A stretch of DNA of 64,000 nt from Ruania suaedae. GTDB lineage: Bacteria; Actinomycetota; Actinomycetes; Actinomycetales; Beutenbergiaceae. The DNA is taken from assembly GCF_021049265.1 (NCBI RefSeq), contig NZ_CP088018.1:1178001-1242000 (forward strand). Direction: 5' to 3'. Both the position numbers and the translations under genes were made by a program. How positions within the stretch are numbered: position 1 is the first letter of the stretch; each line of letters opens with the position of its first letter. Shown here one piece after another: positions 47,938 to 55,791 of the stretch. The notes under the pieces were generated by a model. It did not search any database. It saw nothing but the letters and a program-made list of their open reading frames with translations, and was not told the origin of the DNA.

Positions 47938-49620
47938 CTACAGGGCCAGCTCGGTCAGGACCGGGAGGGCGCCGCGCACGGCGCGCCGTGCGTCCTCGGC
48001 GCTCTCGGCGGCGAGGGCGAGGCCGGCGACCGTCTGGCACTGCTCGTGGGTGACGCTGCCGAGCAGTGCCGCGACGTCGCCGAGGGCGCGCGGGGTCATC
48101 GACAGGCTCGAGACCCCCAGACCGACGAGCACGGCAGCCAGGGCGGGTGAGGCGGCAGCCTCGCCGCAGACGCCCACCGGCCGGCCCTGCGCCCGACCGC
48201 CGGCGCAGGTGAGCTCGATGAGCCGCAGCACGGCCGGGTCCCACGGCGTCGACAGCGGCGCGAGCGCGCCGAGCAGCCGGTCGGCAGCGAGGGTGTACTG
48301 CACCAGGTCGTTGGTCCCGATCGAGGCGAAGGCGGCCCGGGCGAGCATCGGTCCGGCGAGCAGTGCGGCACTGGGGACCTCCACCATCACCCCGGCCGTC
48401 TGCAGACCGTGCGAGGCGCATCGCGTGACGAAGTCCTCCGCCTCGGCAACCCGGCTGACCATCGGCGCCATCACCCAGACGTCGGCCTCGTGCTGCTTGG
48501 CCGCGCGTGCGATGGCCGTGAGCTGATGGTCGAGCACCTCGGGGTTCTGCCACGCCGTGCGGTACCCGCGTACTCCGAGAGCCGGGTTCGTCTCATCGGC
48601 ATCGGTGAGGAAGGGCAGTGGCTTGTCCGCGCCGGCGTCGAGCGTGCGGACCACCACCTTCTTGCCGGCGAATGCCGCCAGGACCGGACTGTAGGCGGCC
48701 ACCTGCTCCTCGACCGTGGGTTCGCTGTCGCGGTCCAGGAAGCAGAACTCGGTCCGGAACAGGCCCACCCCCTCGGCGCCCGCCCGCACGGCCGGTTCGG
48801 CGTCATCGGCCTCGCCGACGTTGGCCAGGAGCTCGACCCGATAGCCGTCCAGCGTCGCGCCCGGAGGCGTGAAGGTACGTACAGCCGCTCGTTCGCTGGC
48901 TGCGGCGACGGCATCGGCCGGCGGGTCCAGATGTACCTGGCCGGCGCCGCCGTCGACCAGCACGATGGTGTCGGCGCCGACCTCGGCCAGAGCCGCTCCC
49001 ACGCCGACGACCGCCGGAATGCCGATGGCGCGCGCCAGGATCGCGGTGTGGGAGGTGGGCCCGCCTTCCTCGGTCACGAGTCCACGCACCACCTCGGGGT
49101 CGAGCTGGGCGGTGTCGGCCGGAGCGAGATCGCGCGCGAGCAGGATGAACGGGTCCTCCCGCCGGGGCACCCCGGGCGTCGGGGCACCGAGCAGGTGGGC
49201 GACGATCCGGTCCCGAACGTCGATCACGTCCCGCGCCCGCTCGGCGAGATATCCCCCGAGCGACTCGAACTGGTCGGCCACGGCGCCGGCGGCCTCCCAG
49301 ACCGCACGTTCGGGACTGAGGCTGTTCTCGCGCACGCGGTGCTGGGCATCGCGCACCAGGGTGGGGTCCTGCGCGATCTGCGCGGTCGCCTCGAGCACGT
49401 CCCGGGCCGCGCCTTCGGTGGCCTCCGCACGGGTGGCGAGATCGCGCCCGACGGCGTGGGTCGCCTCCGCGATGGCTGCACAGCCGGCTTCCGGATCCGC
49501 CGAGCTGCGCCGTTTCGGTGGTTCACCCGCCGCGCTGGTCATCCAGACCGCCGGGCCGGCAGCGCGTCCCGGTGAGACACCGGCTCCCGAGATGACCACC
49601 GCTGGGTCGCCGTGCGTCAT
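47938..49620 (-). CDS. ptsI: PTS enzyme I (phosphoenolpyruvate-protein phosphotransferase)
   Basis: EI transfers phosphate from PEP to HPr, starting the sugar phosphotransferase cascade. The 560-aa protein has the phospho-His loop [20 protein letters not shown], the PEP-binding [28 protein letters not shown] and [15 protein letters not shown] and the C-terminal VGVCGEAAA with active-site Cys. ATG 49620 is preceded by GGGGAGGCG. It is divergent from a stand-alone EIIB gene. HPr is not in the window. Confidence 0.95.
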   Translation of the reverse strand: MTHGDPAVVISGAGVSPGRAAGPAVWMTSAAGEPPKRRSSADPEAGCAAIAEATHAVGRDLATRAEATEGAARDVLEATAQIAQDPTLVRDAQHRVRENSLSPERAVWEAAGAVADQFESLGGYLAERARDVIDVRDRIVAHLLGAPTPGVPRREDPFILLARDLAPADTAQLDPEVVRGLVTEEGGPTSHTAILARAIGIPAVVGVGAALAEVGADTIVLVDGGAGQVHLDPPADAVAAASERAAVRTFTPPGATLDGYRVELLANVGEADDAEPAVRAGAEGVGLFRTEFCFLDRDSEPTVEEQVAAYSPVLAAFAGKKVVVRTLDAGADKPLPFLTDADETNPALGVRGYRTAWQNPEVLDHQLTAIARAAKQHEADVWVMAPMVSRVAEAEDFVTRCASHGLQTAGVMVEVPSAALLAGPMLARAAFASIGTNDLVQYTLAADRLLGALAPLSTPWDPAVLRLIELTCAGGRAQGRPVGVCGEAAASPALAAVLVGLGVSSLSMTPRALGDVAALLGSVTHEQCQTVAGLALAAESAEDARRAVRGALPVLTELAL

Positions 49621-49766
49621 GGATCGCCTCCCCGTCGTCGGTTGCAGATCATTGTCCAGCCGGGCGGTGCTCACGGCTACGCGGTTGTAGAGTGGGATGC
49701 ATCACAAGGCACGATGCAGAGCCTGCCGATCAACAGGTCGAACGGTGTGACGATCAAGGAGTGGAC

Positions 49767-50006
49767 GTGACGAAGGCTGAGGAGTTCCTCGCGGCCCTGG
49801 GTGGCGACGGCAACGTGGTCGACCTGGAGCCGTGCATCACGCGGTTGCGGGTCGAGGTGACCGACCCGGGGCTCGTGAATGAGGACGGCCTGCGTTCGCA
49901 CGGTGCCTTCGGTGTGGTTCGCTCCGGGCGCGTGGTGCAGGTGGTCGTGGGTCCGGAGGCGGACGACCTCGCCGAGGAGATCGACGGCCTGCGTTCGGGG
50001 GACTGA
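49767..50006 (+). CDS. PTS EIIB, single domain (glucose/GlcNAc family)
   Basis: This 79-aa protein is a free-standing EIIB domain of the glucose superfamily. It has AEEFLAALGGDGNV and the phospho-Cys motif EPCITRLRVEV near residue 24, then GAFGVVRSGRVVQVVVGPEA. It accepts phosphate from EIIA and passes it to sugar at EIIC. The start is GTG 49767, with AAGGAG 5 nt upstream; GTG 49761 is an alternative. It is divergent from ptsI, and EIIA lies 2.3 kb downstream. No EIIC is in the window. Confidence 0.88.
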   Translation: MTKAEEFLAALGGDGNVVDLEPCITRLRVEVTDPGLVNEDGLRSHGAFGVVRSGRVVQVVVGPEADDLAEEIDGLRSGD

Positions 50007-50127
50007 GCCCTCCGCCGTCGGACGCCTGCGCGAGGCGTCCGCCGACTCTGGCACGATCGTGGCCAGTACATCGCTAGAGAGCGGCCGAGAGCCGCTGACC
50101 GACTGATGGGGAGCGCTGGACCACGCC

Positions 50128-52272
50128 GTGACGGACCACAGCACTGACGCACCGAGCGAGGATCTGCGTGCGCTCGCGGCTGCCTACGGCGTGGCGACGG
50201 ACTTCTGGGACTTCCACGGCGAGCGCCGTGATGCCTCCGCAGCAACGGTCCGCGCGGTGCTGGCCGCGATGGGGGTGGCCGCTGACACCGACGACGGCAT
50301 CCGCCGCGAGCTCGAGCGCGCCGAGCTTGCTCCGTGGCGCCGGGTCCTGCCGCCCTGCGTGATCGCGCGGCAGGGCAGTCTCTCCACGGTTGCCGTGCAC
50401 GTCGAGCACGGCACGGACGTGCGTGCGCATGTGCGTCTGGAGTCCGGCGGCCGGGTGGATCTCGAGCAGGTCGACCGATGGGTCGAGCCGCGCACGGTCG
50501 ACGGCCGGACCGTCGGGGAGGCGACCTTCCCCCTCCCTGCGGACCTCCCGCTCGGCTGGCACGAGCTGGTCGCCGAGGTGGGCCTCGAGGGTGAGGTGAG
50601 CAGCAGCCCGCTCGCCATCACCCCCGCAACGCTGACCCTGCCCTCGTTACGCAGCGACCTGGGCGGTCGCGCCTGGGGTCTGATGGCCCAGCTCTATTCG
50701 GTTCGCTCGCGTCGGTCCTGGGGCATCGGCGACTTCGCCGACCTCACCGAGATCGGCTCGATCGGCGCGGAGGTCGGCGCGGACTTCCTGCTGATCAATC
50801 CGGTGCACGCGGCCGAGCCCACCACACCCATGACCCCCTCGCCGTACCTACCGGTCACCCGGAGGTTCGTGAACCCGATCTACATCCGCCCCGAGGACGT
50901 TCCCGAGGCGGCGTACCTGCCAAACAACCAGCGCACGCTGCTGGAATGGGGCGCGCAGTCGGTCCAGGCGACCAACACCGAGACCTCACCCCTGGACCGG
51001 GATGGCGTCTGGCAGGAGAAGAAGTCGGCGCTGGAGACGATCTATGCCGCCGGCCGGAGCCGGTCCCGGCAGGGTGAGCTGGACCGCTTCCGTGCCGCGC
51101 AGGGGCCGGGTCTGGAGGACTTCGCCCTCTGGTGCGCCGCCCGGGAGAGCTTCGGAGCCGAGGACTGGCCACTCGGCGATGGGGCCACCTCCGGAGCGAT
51201 TGCCGCGCTGAGACGCCGGCTCGCAGACCGGATCTCCTTCCACTGCTGGTTGCAGTGGGTCGCCGACGAGCAGTTGGCGCGGGCACAGCGGGTCGCCCGG
51301 GAAGCCGGGATGCGGATCGGGGTGATGCAGGATCTGGCCGTAGGTGTGCACCCCGAGGGCGCCGACTCCTGGTCGATGCGTCACGTGCTGGCGCGCGGGA
51401 TCTCCGTGGGGGCGCCACCGGACATGTACAACCAGCAGGGTCAGGACTGGTCGCAGCCACCGTGGCGGCCCGATGCGCTCGCCGAGTCCGGCTACGCACC
51501 GCTGCGGGACCTGGTCCGCACGGCCCTGCGGCACGCCGGCGCCCTCCGGGTCGACCACATCATGGGCCTGTTCCGACTGTGGTGGATCCCGGAGGGTGCG
51601 GGAGCGGCTGAGGGGACCTACGTCCGCTACGACCACGAGGCGATGGTGGGGGTCCTTGCCCTGGAGGCTCACCGCGCGGGTGCGGTGGTCATCGGTGAGG
51701 ATCTGGGCACGGTCGAGCCGTGGGTGCGCGACTACCTCAGCGAGCGCGGCATCCTGGGCACCTCGGTGCTCTGGTTCGAGCAGGAGGACGGCCGCCCCCG
51801 CCCCCCGGAGGACTACCGCGAGCTCGTGCTGGCCACCGTCACCACCCACGACCTGCCCCCTACCGCCGGCTACCTGGCCGAGGAGCACGTCGATCTGCGC
51901 AACCGCCTCGGGCTGCTGACCGAGCCGGTCGAGCGCGTCCGACTGGCGGCCCGGATCGAGCGGGAGCGGATGCTGGCGGCCCTGGGTGAGCGGTTCCTGC
52001 TGCCGCAGGGCCCGACCGAGCGCCAGATCGTGGAGGCCCTGCACCGGTTCATCGCCCGGTCGCCGTCGGTGCTGGTGGGCGTCTCGCTCGCGGATGCGGT
52101 GGGCGAGCGCCGGGCGCAGAACCAGCCCGGGACCGACACGGAGTACCCGAACTGGAAGATCCCGCTGGCCGACGGCGGCGATCGGGCCGTGCTCGTCGAG
52201 GATCTGCCCGGCAACGCCCGGTTCGCTTCCCTCGTGACCGCGCTGACGCACGAACTGGCCGAGCAGGCCTGA
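50128..52272 (+). CDS. malQ: 4-alpha-glucanotransferase (amylomaltase)
   Basis: MalQ transfers alpha-1,4-glucan chains between maltodextrins or to glucose. The 714-aa length, with a 150-residue N-terminal extension, is usual in actinobacteria. GH77 landmarks are GIGDFADLTEIGSIGAEVGADF, LRVDHIMGLFRLWWIPEG, the nucleophile-region RVDH, VIGEDLGTVEPWVRDYL with the acid/base Glu, and TVTTHDLPPTAGYL. It starts at GTG 50128, after the EIIB gene, and is 8 bp from the EIIA gene, so sugar uptake and glycogen/maltodextrin metabolism may be co-regulated. Confidence 0.95.
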   Translation: MTDHSTDAPSEDLRALAAAYGVATDFWDFHGERRDASAATVRAVLAAMGVAADTDDGIRRELERAELAPWRRVLPPCVIARQGSLSTVAVHVEHGTDVRAHVRLESGGRVDLEQVDRWVEPRTVDGRTVGEATFPLPADLPLGWHELVAEVGLEGEVSSSPLAITPATLTLPSLRSDLGGRAWGLMAQLYSVRSRRSWGIGDFADLTEIGSIGAEVGADFLLINPVHAAEPTTPMTPSPYLPVTRRFVNPIYIRPEDVPEAAYLPNNQRTLLEWGAQSVQATNTETSPLDRDGVWQEKKSALETIYAAGRSRSRQGELDRFRAAQGPGLEDFALWCAARESFGAEDWPLGDGATSGAIAALRRRLADRISFHCWLQWVADEQLARAQRVAREAGMRIGVMQDLAVGVHPEGADSWSMRHVLARGISVGAPPDMYNQQGQDWSQPPWRPDALAESGYAPLRDLVRTALRHAGALRVDHIMGLFRLWWIPEGAGAAEGTYVRYDHEAMVGVLALEAHRAGAVVIGEDLGTVEPWVRDYLSERGILGTSVLWFEQEDGRPRPPEDYRELVLATVTTHDLPPTAGYLAEEHVDLRNRLGLLTEPVERVRLAARIERERMLAALGERFLLPQGPTERQIVEALHRFIARSPSVLVGVSLADAVGERRAQNQPGTDTEYPNWKIPLADGGDRAVLVEDLPGNARFASLVTALTHELAEQA

Positions 52273-52280
52273 GCAGTGCC

Positions 52281-52745
52281 GTGAGCCTGCCCGTCCTCGC
52301 GCCGCTGCCCGGCACCGTGCTGCCGATGGCCGAGGTCCCGGACGCGGTCTTCGCGCAGGAGCTCGTCGGCCCCGGCCTCGCGATCGACCCGCCCAGGACC
52401 GAGGAGCCGGTGACGGCGATGGCACCGGTCTGCGGACGGGTGCTCAAGCTGCACCCGCATGCGTTCGTGCTGGTGGCTGCCTCGGGCCAGGGGGTGCTGG
52501 TGCACCTGGGCATCGACACGGTCCAGCTCGAGGGAGCGGGATTCACCCTGCATGTCGCCGAGGGCGACCAGGTACAGGTCCGTCAGCCCATGGTCACCTT
52601 CTCGCCCCGGCTGATCGCCGACGGCGGACGCTCCCCGGTGTGCCCGGTCGTCGCTCTCGAGGGGGTGCCCGCGGAGCTCCGGCTCGTCGGGACCGGCGCG
52701 CTGGCCGCAGGGGACCTGCTCTTCGAGTGGTCGCGCCACCGGTAG
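52281..52745 (+). CDS. crr: PTS glucose-type EIIA (Crr)
   Basis: This 154-aa protein has the EIIA-Glc fold. DAVFAQELVGPGLAI opens it, APVCGRVLKLHPHAFVL has the first His, and GVLVHLGIDTVQLEG carries the phosphorylated His. It relays phosphate from HPr to EIIB and can act as a regulatory protein. It starts at GTG 52281, 8 bp after malQ. Together with the EIIB gene it shows a split PTS in which each domain is a separate protein. Confidence 0.93.
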   Translation: MSLPVLAPLPGTVLPMAEVPDAVFAQELVGPGLAIDPPRTEEPVTAMAPVCGRVLKLHPHAFVLVAASGQGVLVHLGIDTVQLEGAGFTLHVAEGDQVQVRQPMVTFSPRLIADGGRSPVCPVVALEGVPAELRLVGTGALAAGDLLFEWSRHR

Positions 52746-52798
52746 GTACAGCCGGTCCCCCGGGGCGGGCGGCATCCTGCGAGCCGCCTGGCGAGCCG

Positions 52799-52804
52799 TA
52801 GGGT
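52799..52804 (+). promoter_or_regulatory. Candidate -10 element (TAGGGT) of the cupin gene
   Basis: TAGGGT ends 6 nt before ATG 52811, consistent with a leaderless transcript and with ATG 52811 rather than GTG 52805 as the start. Confidence 0.4.
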
Positions 52805-52810
52805 GTGTCC

Positions 52811-53143
52811 ATGATCGATCAACGGTGGGTCCTGCGCCAGGATGTCGTGCCGGTTGCGGCGGGGGAGGGCGTCACCAGGCGGGTGCTCGCCCACGACCGG
52901 AACACGATGTGTGTGGAGAACACGTTCGAGGCCGGCGCCGTCGGCCCGTTGCACCACCATCCGCACACCCAGATCACCTACGTGGTCAGTGGAGTCTTCG
53001 AGTTCGAGATCGACGGCGTCATCCGGACCGTCCGCGCCGGGGACTCGATGCTCAAGGCCAGCAACGTCGAGCACGGGTGTGTCTGCCGTGAGGCCGGAGT
53101 GCTGCTGGACCTGTTCAGCCCGATGCGCGAGGACTTCGTCTGA
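52811..53143 (+). CDS. Cupin-domain protein
   Basis: This 110-aa single-domain cupin has the metal-binding motif GPLHHHPHTQITYVVSG (His cluster plus Gln replacing the usual Glu) and the second motif GDSMLKASNVEHGC with a further His. Such small cupins bind a metal and serve as isomerases, dioxygenases or sensors; the role cannot be assigned here. The last 29 bp overlap the convergent GNAT gene on the opposite strand. Confidence 0.85.
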   Translation: MIDQRWVLRQDVVPVAAGEGVTRRVLAHDRNTMCVENTFEAGAVGPLHHHPHTQITYVVSGVFEFEIDGVIRTVRAGDSMLKASNVEHGCVCREAGVLLDLFSPMREDFV

Positions 53144-53708
53144 GCGGTTGCTGAGTGCCTGATCGCTCCGCTCGGAGCGCTGCACACACGATCATGTCCC
53201 GCCGCACGCCATCGATCTCCTGGTGCGAGCGGAGCAGACCCTCCTGCCGGTATCCGGACCGCTCGGCCACGCGGACGGAGGCGACGTTCCACGGTTCGAT
53301 GAACAGCTCGACCCGGTGGAGGCCCTCGATCGTCCAGGCGAAGGCGGTCAGCGCCATCAACGCGTCCGTGGCGTACCCACGCCCGCGAGACGACGGTGCG
53401 ATGGCGTACCCCGCGCTCGCCCGGCCCTGGTCCAGGGCACGCAGGGACAGGCCGGCGTTGCCGACCGCCCGGTCGGTGGCCCGCTCGGCCACGGCGAACG
53501 AGTACCCGGTGCCCTGCTCCGACCGGGCCAGCTGGCGCGTGATCCACGCCGCAGCTCCGTCCTTGTCGACCCTGGCCGGTACGGAGCCGATGGTGGGGAT
53601 GTAGGAGTCGGCGGCGAGTTCGGCCACCAGGTGCGCGTCGGTTGCCGTGAACGCGCGTAGCCGCACACGTCCCGCGCAGGGTGCCTCCGTCGGCCATCTC
53701 AGACTCAT
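53115..53708 (-). CDS. GNAT-family N-acetyltransferase (RimJ/RimL type)
   Basis: This 197-aa acetyltransferase has GRVRLRAFTATDAHLVAEL at the N-terminus, the acetyl-CoA loop IAPSSRGRGYATDALMALTAFAW and the C-terminal HRVELFIEPWNVASVRVAERSGYRQEG. These are typical of the RimJ/RimL group, which acetylate ribosomal protein N-termini or other amines. ATG 53708 follows GGGAGGATGA. The longer frame to 53966 is excluded. It overlaps the 3' end of the cupin gene by 29 bp tail to tail. Confidence 0.9.
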   Translation of the reverse strand: MSLRWPTEAPCAGRVRLRAFTATDAHLVAELAADSYIPTIGSVPARVDKDGAAAWITRQLARSEQGTGYSFAVAERATDRAVGNAGLSLRALDQGRASAGYAIAPSSRGRGYATDALMALTAFAWTIEGLHRVELFIEPWNVASVRVAERSGYRQEGLLRSHQEIDGVRRDMIVCAALRAERSGTQQPLRRSPRASG

Positions 53709-53805
53709 CGGGTCATCCTCCCAGCGAACGGCGCGCGTCGGAATGTCGCACGGGCGCTCGCGGTTGGCGAGAATGGACGTGTCCCGACCCGACGAAGGAG
53801 ATCCT

Positions 53806-54459
53806 GTGAGCACTGCCACCCAGACCGCTGCCGGCACCACCGAGGCCACCGGCAAGGACGTCGCCGACTTCTGGTTCGACCCCGCCTGCCCGTGGGCGTG
53901 GATGACCTCGCGGTGGATCACCGAGGTGGAGAAGGTGCGCGACATCGAGGTCCGGTGGCACATCATGAGCTTGTCGGTGCTGAATGAGGGGCGCGAGGAG
54001 CTTCCCGAGGACTACCGGGCGATGCTGGCCAAGAATTGGGGCCCTGTCCGCGTCATCAATGCCGCTCGCGTGCTGCACGGCGAGGAGTGGGTGAAGCCGT
54101 TGTACGACGCGATCGGTACCCGGTTCCACCCCGGCGGCCGCGGCGACGACCGGCGCCAGGTCCTCGTCGAGGCACTGGCCGAGGTCGGGCTGCCGGCCGA
54201 CCTGATCGACTACGCCGACTCGGACGAGCACGACGAGTCCCTGCGCGCCTCGCACGCCGAGGGGATCTCCCAGGTGGGCGAGGACGTCGGCACACCCGTG
54301 GTCGCCTTCAACGGCACCGCCTTCTTCGGCCCCGTCATCACCCCAGCCCCCAAGGGCGAGGAGGCCGGACGGCTGTGGGACGGCGTCGTCGCGGTGGCGG
54401 CGTACCCGGGCTTCTACGAGATCAAGCGCACGCGGACCCAGGGGCCGATCTTCGACTGA
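53806..54459 (+). CDS. DsbA-family protein, Rv2466c-like mycothiol-dependent nitroreductase
   Basis: This 217-aa thioredoxin-fold protein begins with VADFWFDPACPWAWMTSRWI, aligning with the FWFDP-CPWC-W segment of M. tuberculosis Rv2466c. Here the second active-site Cys is Ala (CPWA), leaving one Cys. The cis-Pro loop GEDVGTPVVAFNGTAFFGPV is present. Rv2466c is a mycothiol-dependent disulfide reductase in oxidative stress, and mycothiol use is typical of actinobacteria. GTG 53806 has GAAGGAG 5 nt upstream. Confidence 0.87.
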   Translation: MSTATQTAAGTTEATGKDVADFWFDPACPWAWMTSRWITEVEKVRDIEVRWHIMSLSVLNEGREELPEDYRAMLAKNWGPVRVINAARVLHGEEWVKPLYDAIGTRFHPGGRGDDRRQVLVEALAEVGLPADLIDYADSDEHDESLRASHAEGISQVGEDVGTPVVAFNGTAFFGPVITPAPKGEEAGRLWDGVVAVAAYPGFYEIKRTRTQGPIFD

Positions 54460-54538
54460 GAGCAGACCGCGGTGTCGTCGCCTGCGGGGTCGGCCGCTAC
54501 CGTAGGGGAGCACTCGTAACCGGACCTACGGAGGATCG

Positions 54539-55138
54539 ATGGCCCAGCGCGGCGGCCTTGGCCCATGGGGGGTCGTACTCGTCTGCGTCGACGCGCTGCT
54601 GATCGTGGCGCTGGTGATCATCCTGGTCACCTGGCCGGACAGTGGTACGTCCCAGCCGGCTCCCACGGGCGATGCCGAGGCCACGGCCGAGGCGGACGGC
54701 TCCGACGACGGCGAGTCCCCGGAGGCTGCCGAGGACGCGGCCGCCGATGGGGACGAGCCGAGCCAGGACCCCGAGATCGAGGTGCCCGAGGATGCGCTGG
54801 ACGTCGCCGCGTTCGCGCTCCCGAGCGGCAACATCTGGTGTGAGATCGCGGCCGACGCTGCGACCTGCGTCATCGAGGCCTTCTCCTTCTCGCCGCCCGA
54901 GGTCGCCGACTGTGCCGCTGACTCGGTGGGCTACCGGTGGGAGGTCTCCGCGGAGGGCGCCGGCCCGCTGTGCGGGACGGCCCCCGAGCAGCCGGGCGAC
55001 CTAGCCGAACTGGACTACGGCCAGGTGACGCAGGTGGGGGACATCCTGTGCGAGAGCACCGAGGGCGGTCCGGTGTGCCGCTCCATCTCCTCCGGACACG
55101 GGCTCCAGATCGCCCGCGGTGGCACCCGCACGTTCTGA
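54539..55138 (+). CDS. Membrane-anchored, extracytoplasmic Cys-rich protein of unknown function
   Basis: This 199-aa protein has one N-terminal membrane helix (WGVVLVCVDALLIVALVIILV), an acidic Glu/Asp/Ala/Ser linker of about 55 residues, and an extracytoplasmic domain starting LPSGNIWCEIAAD. That domain holds six Cys, which suggests three disulfides. The FxxPSGNIxC start is a common pattern in small actinobacterial secreted domains without known function. The GGAGGATCG before ATG 54539 is a good ribosome site. Confidence 0.7.
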   Translation: MAQRGGLGPWGVVLVCVDALLIVALVIILVTWPDSGTSQPAPTGDAEATAEADGSDDGESPEAAEDAAADGDEPSQDPEIEVPEDALDVAAFALPSGNIWCEIAADAATCVIEAFSFSPPEVADCAADSVGYRWEVSAEGAGPLCGTAPEQPGDLAELDYGQVTQVGDILCESTEGGPVCRSISSGHGLQIARGGTRTF

Positions 55139-55186
55139 CGGGCTCCAGGTGAGGTCGCCGGTCGGGTCGCCCTGCCCGCTTCTCAC

Positions 55187-55366
55187 ATGACGAGACGCGA
55201 CGGCGACGCCTCCGCCGCGCTGCATGGTTGTGGTGGAGTACTGCTCATGTTCCTCGACCCCAGTGCCACCGGTACGCGGGTCCCGCACGCCCTCAGGGCT
55301 GCTCCGGCGCGAATGCCGGGACGAATGCGCTGTCTGTGTACAGCCACCAGCGACAGCTGTCGCTGA
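55187..55366 (+). CDS. Candidate Cys-rich leader ORF upstream of the rhodanese-like gene
   Basis: This is a 59-codon open frame from ATG 55187 ending 40 bp before the rhodanese-like gene. Inner ATGs at 55313 and 55325 would give only 17 or 13 residues, ending MRCLCTATSDSCR. Three Cys fall within the last 11 codons. Cys-rich upstream ORFs control sulfur genes in several actinobacteria by cysteine-responsive attenuation. Expression here is inferred only from the frame and its position. Confidence 0.3.
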   Translation: MTRRDGDASAALHGCGGVLLMFLDPSATGTRVPHALRAAPARMPGRMRCLCTATSDSCR

Positions 55367-55406
55367 CCCGTCCCCCGCACCCGCCACACACCTGGAGCAC
55401 ACGCAC

Positions 55407-55790
55407 ATGGCTGTCACCACCGGTACGACCTGGGATGTCATCCTCGCTGCCCGGCCCGCCCCCGTCGAGCACGGCACCGCCCTCTCGGTGAGGGCCGCCT
55501 ACCAGGAGGCGCTCTACGAGCGCTCGCTCCTGGTGGACCTGCGCGAGGACCACGAGCGAGAGCTCGGCGGGATCCACCCGGCGCTGGCCGCCGCGACCCT
55601 CCCGCCGAGGGAGCTTCTCGGTCACCTGATCAACACCACCGACCTGCGACCGGTGGTGTTGATCAGCGAGGACGGCCGGCTCGCGCAGGAGACCGCCGAG
55701 ACCCTGGCCGAACTCGACCTCGCGCAGGTGCGCTACGCCGTCGGGGGCTTCGAGGCCTGGAAGCAGGCGGGCCTACCGGCCCGCAGCTGA
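55407..55790 (+). CDS. Rhodanese-like protein lacking the active-site Cys
   Basis: This 127-aa single rhodanese domain has SLLVDLREDHERELGGI (the DVRxxxE/xxGHI region) and VVLISEDGRLAQETAETL, where the catalytic Cys is normally found after VVLYC. In its place the sequence has Ser (ISEDGR), so sulfurtransferase activity is unlikely without a different nucleophile. ALYERSLLVDL and YAVGGFEAWKQAGLP are typical of the family. ATG 55407 follows CTGGAGCAC. A 16-bp perfect inverted repeat lies inside the gene. Confidence 0.82.
   Translation: MAVTTGTTWDVILAARPAPVEHGTALSVRAAYQEALYERSLLVDLREDHERELGGIHPALAAATLPPRELLGHLINTTDLRPVVLISEDGRLAQETAETLAELDLAQVRYAVGGFEAWKQAGLPARS
55626..55666. repeat. 16-bp perfect inverted repeat inside the rhodanese-like gene
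   Basis: CTGATCAACACCACCG (55626-55641) and its exact complement (55651-55666) are separated by 9 nt. The repeat encodes LINTTDLRPVVLIS, right up to the position of the missing Cys. It would form a very stable RNA hairpin within the coding region. Confidence 0.85.
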
Positions 55791-55791
55791 G

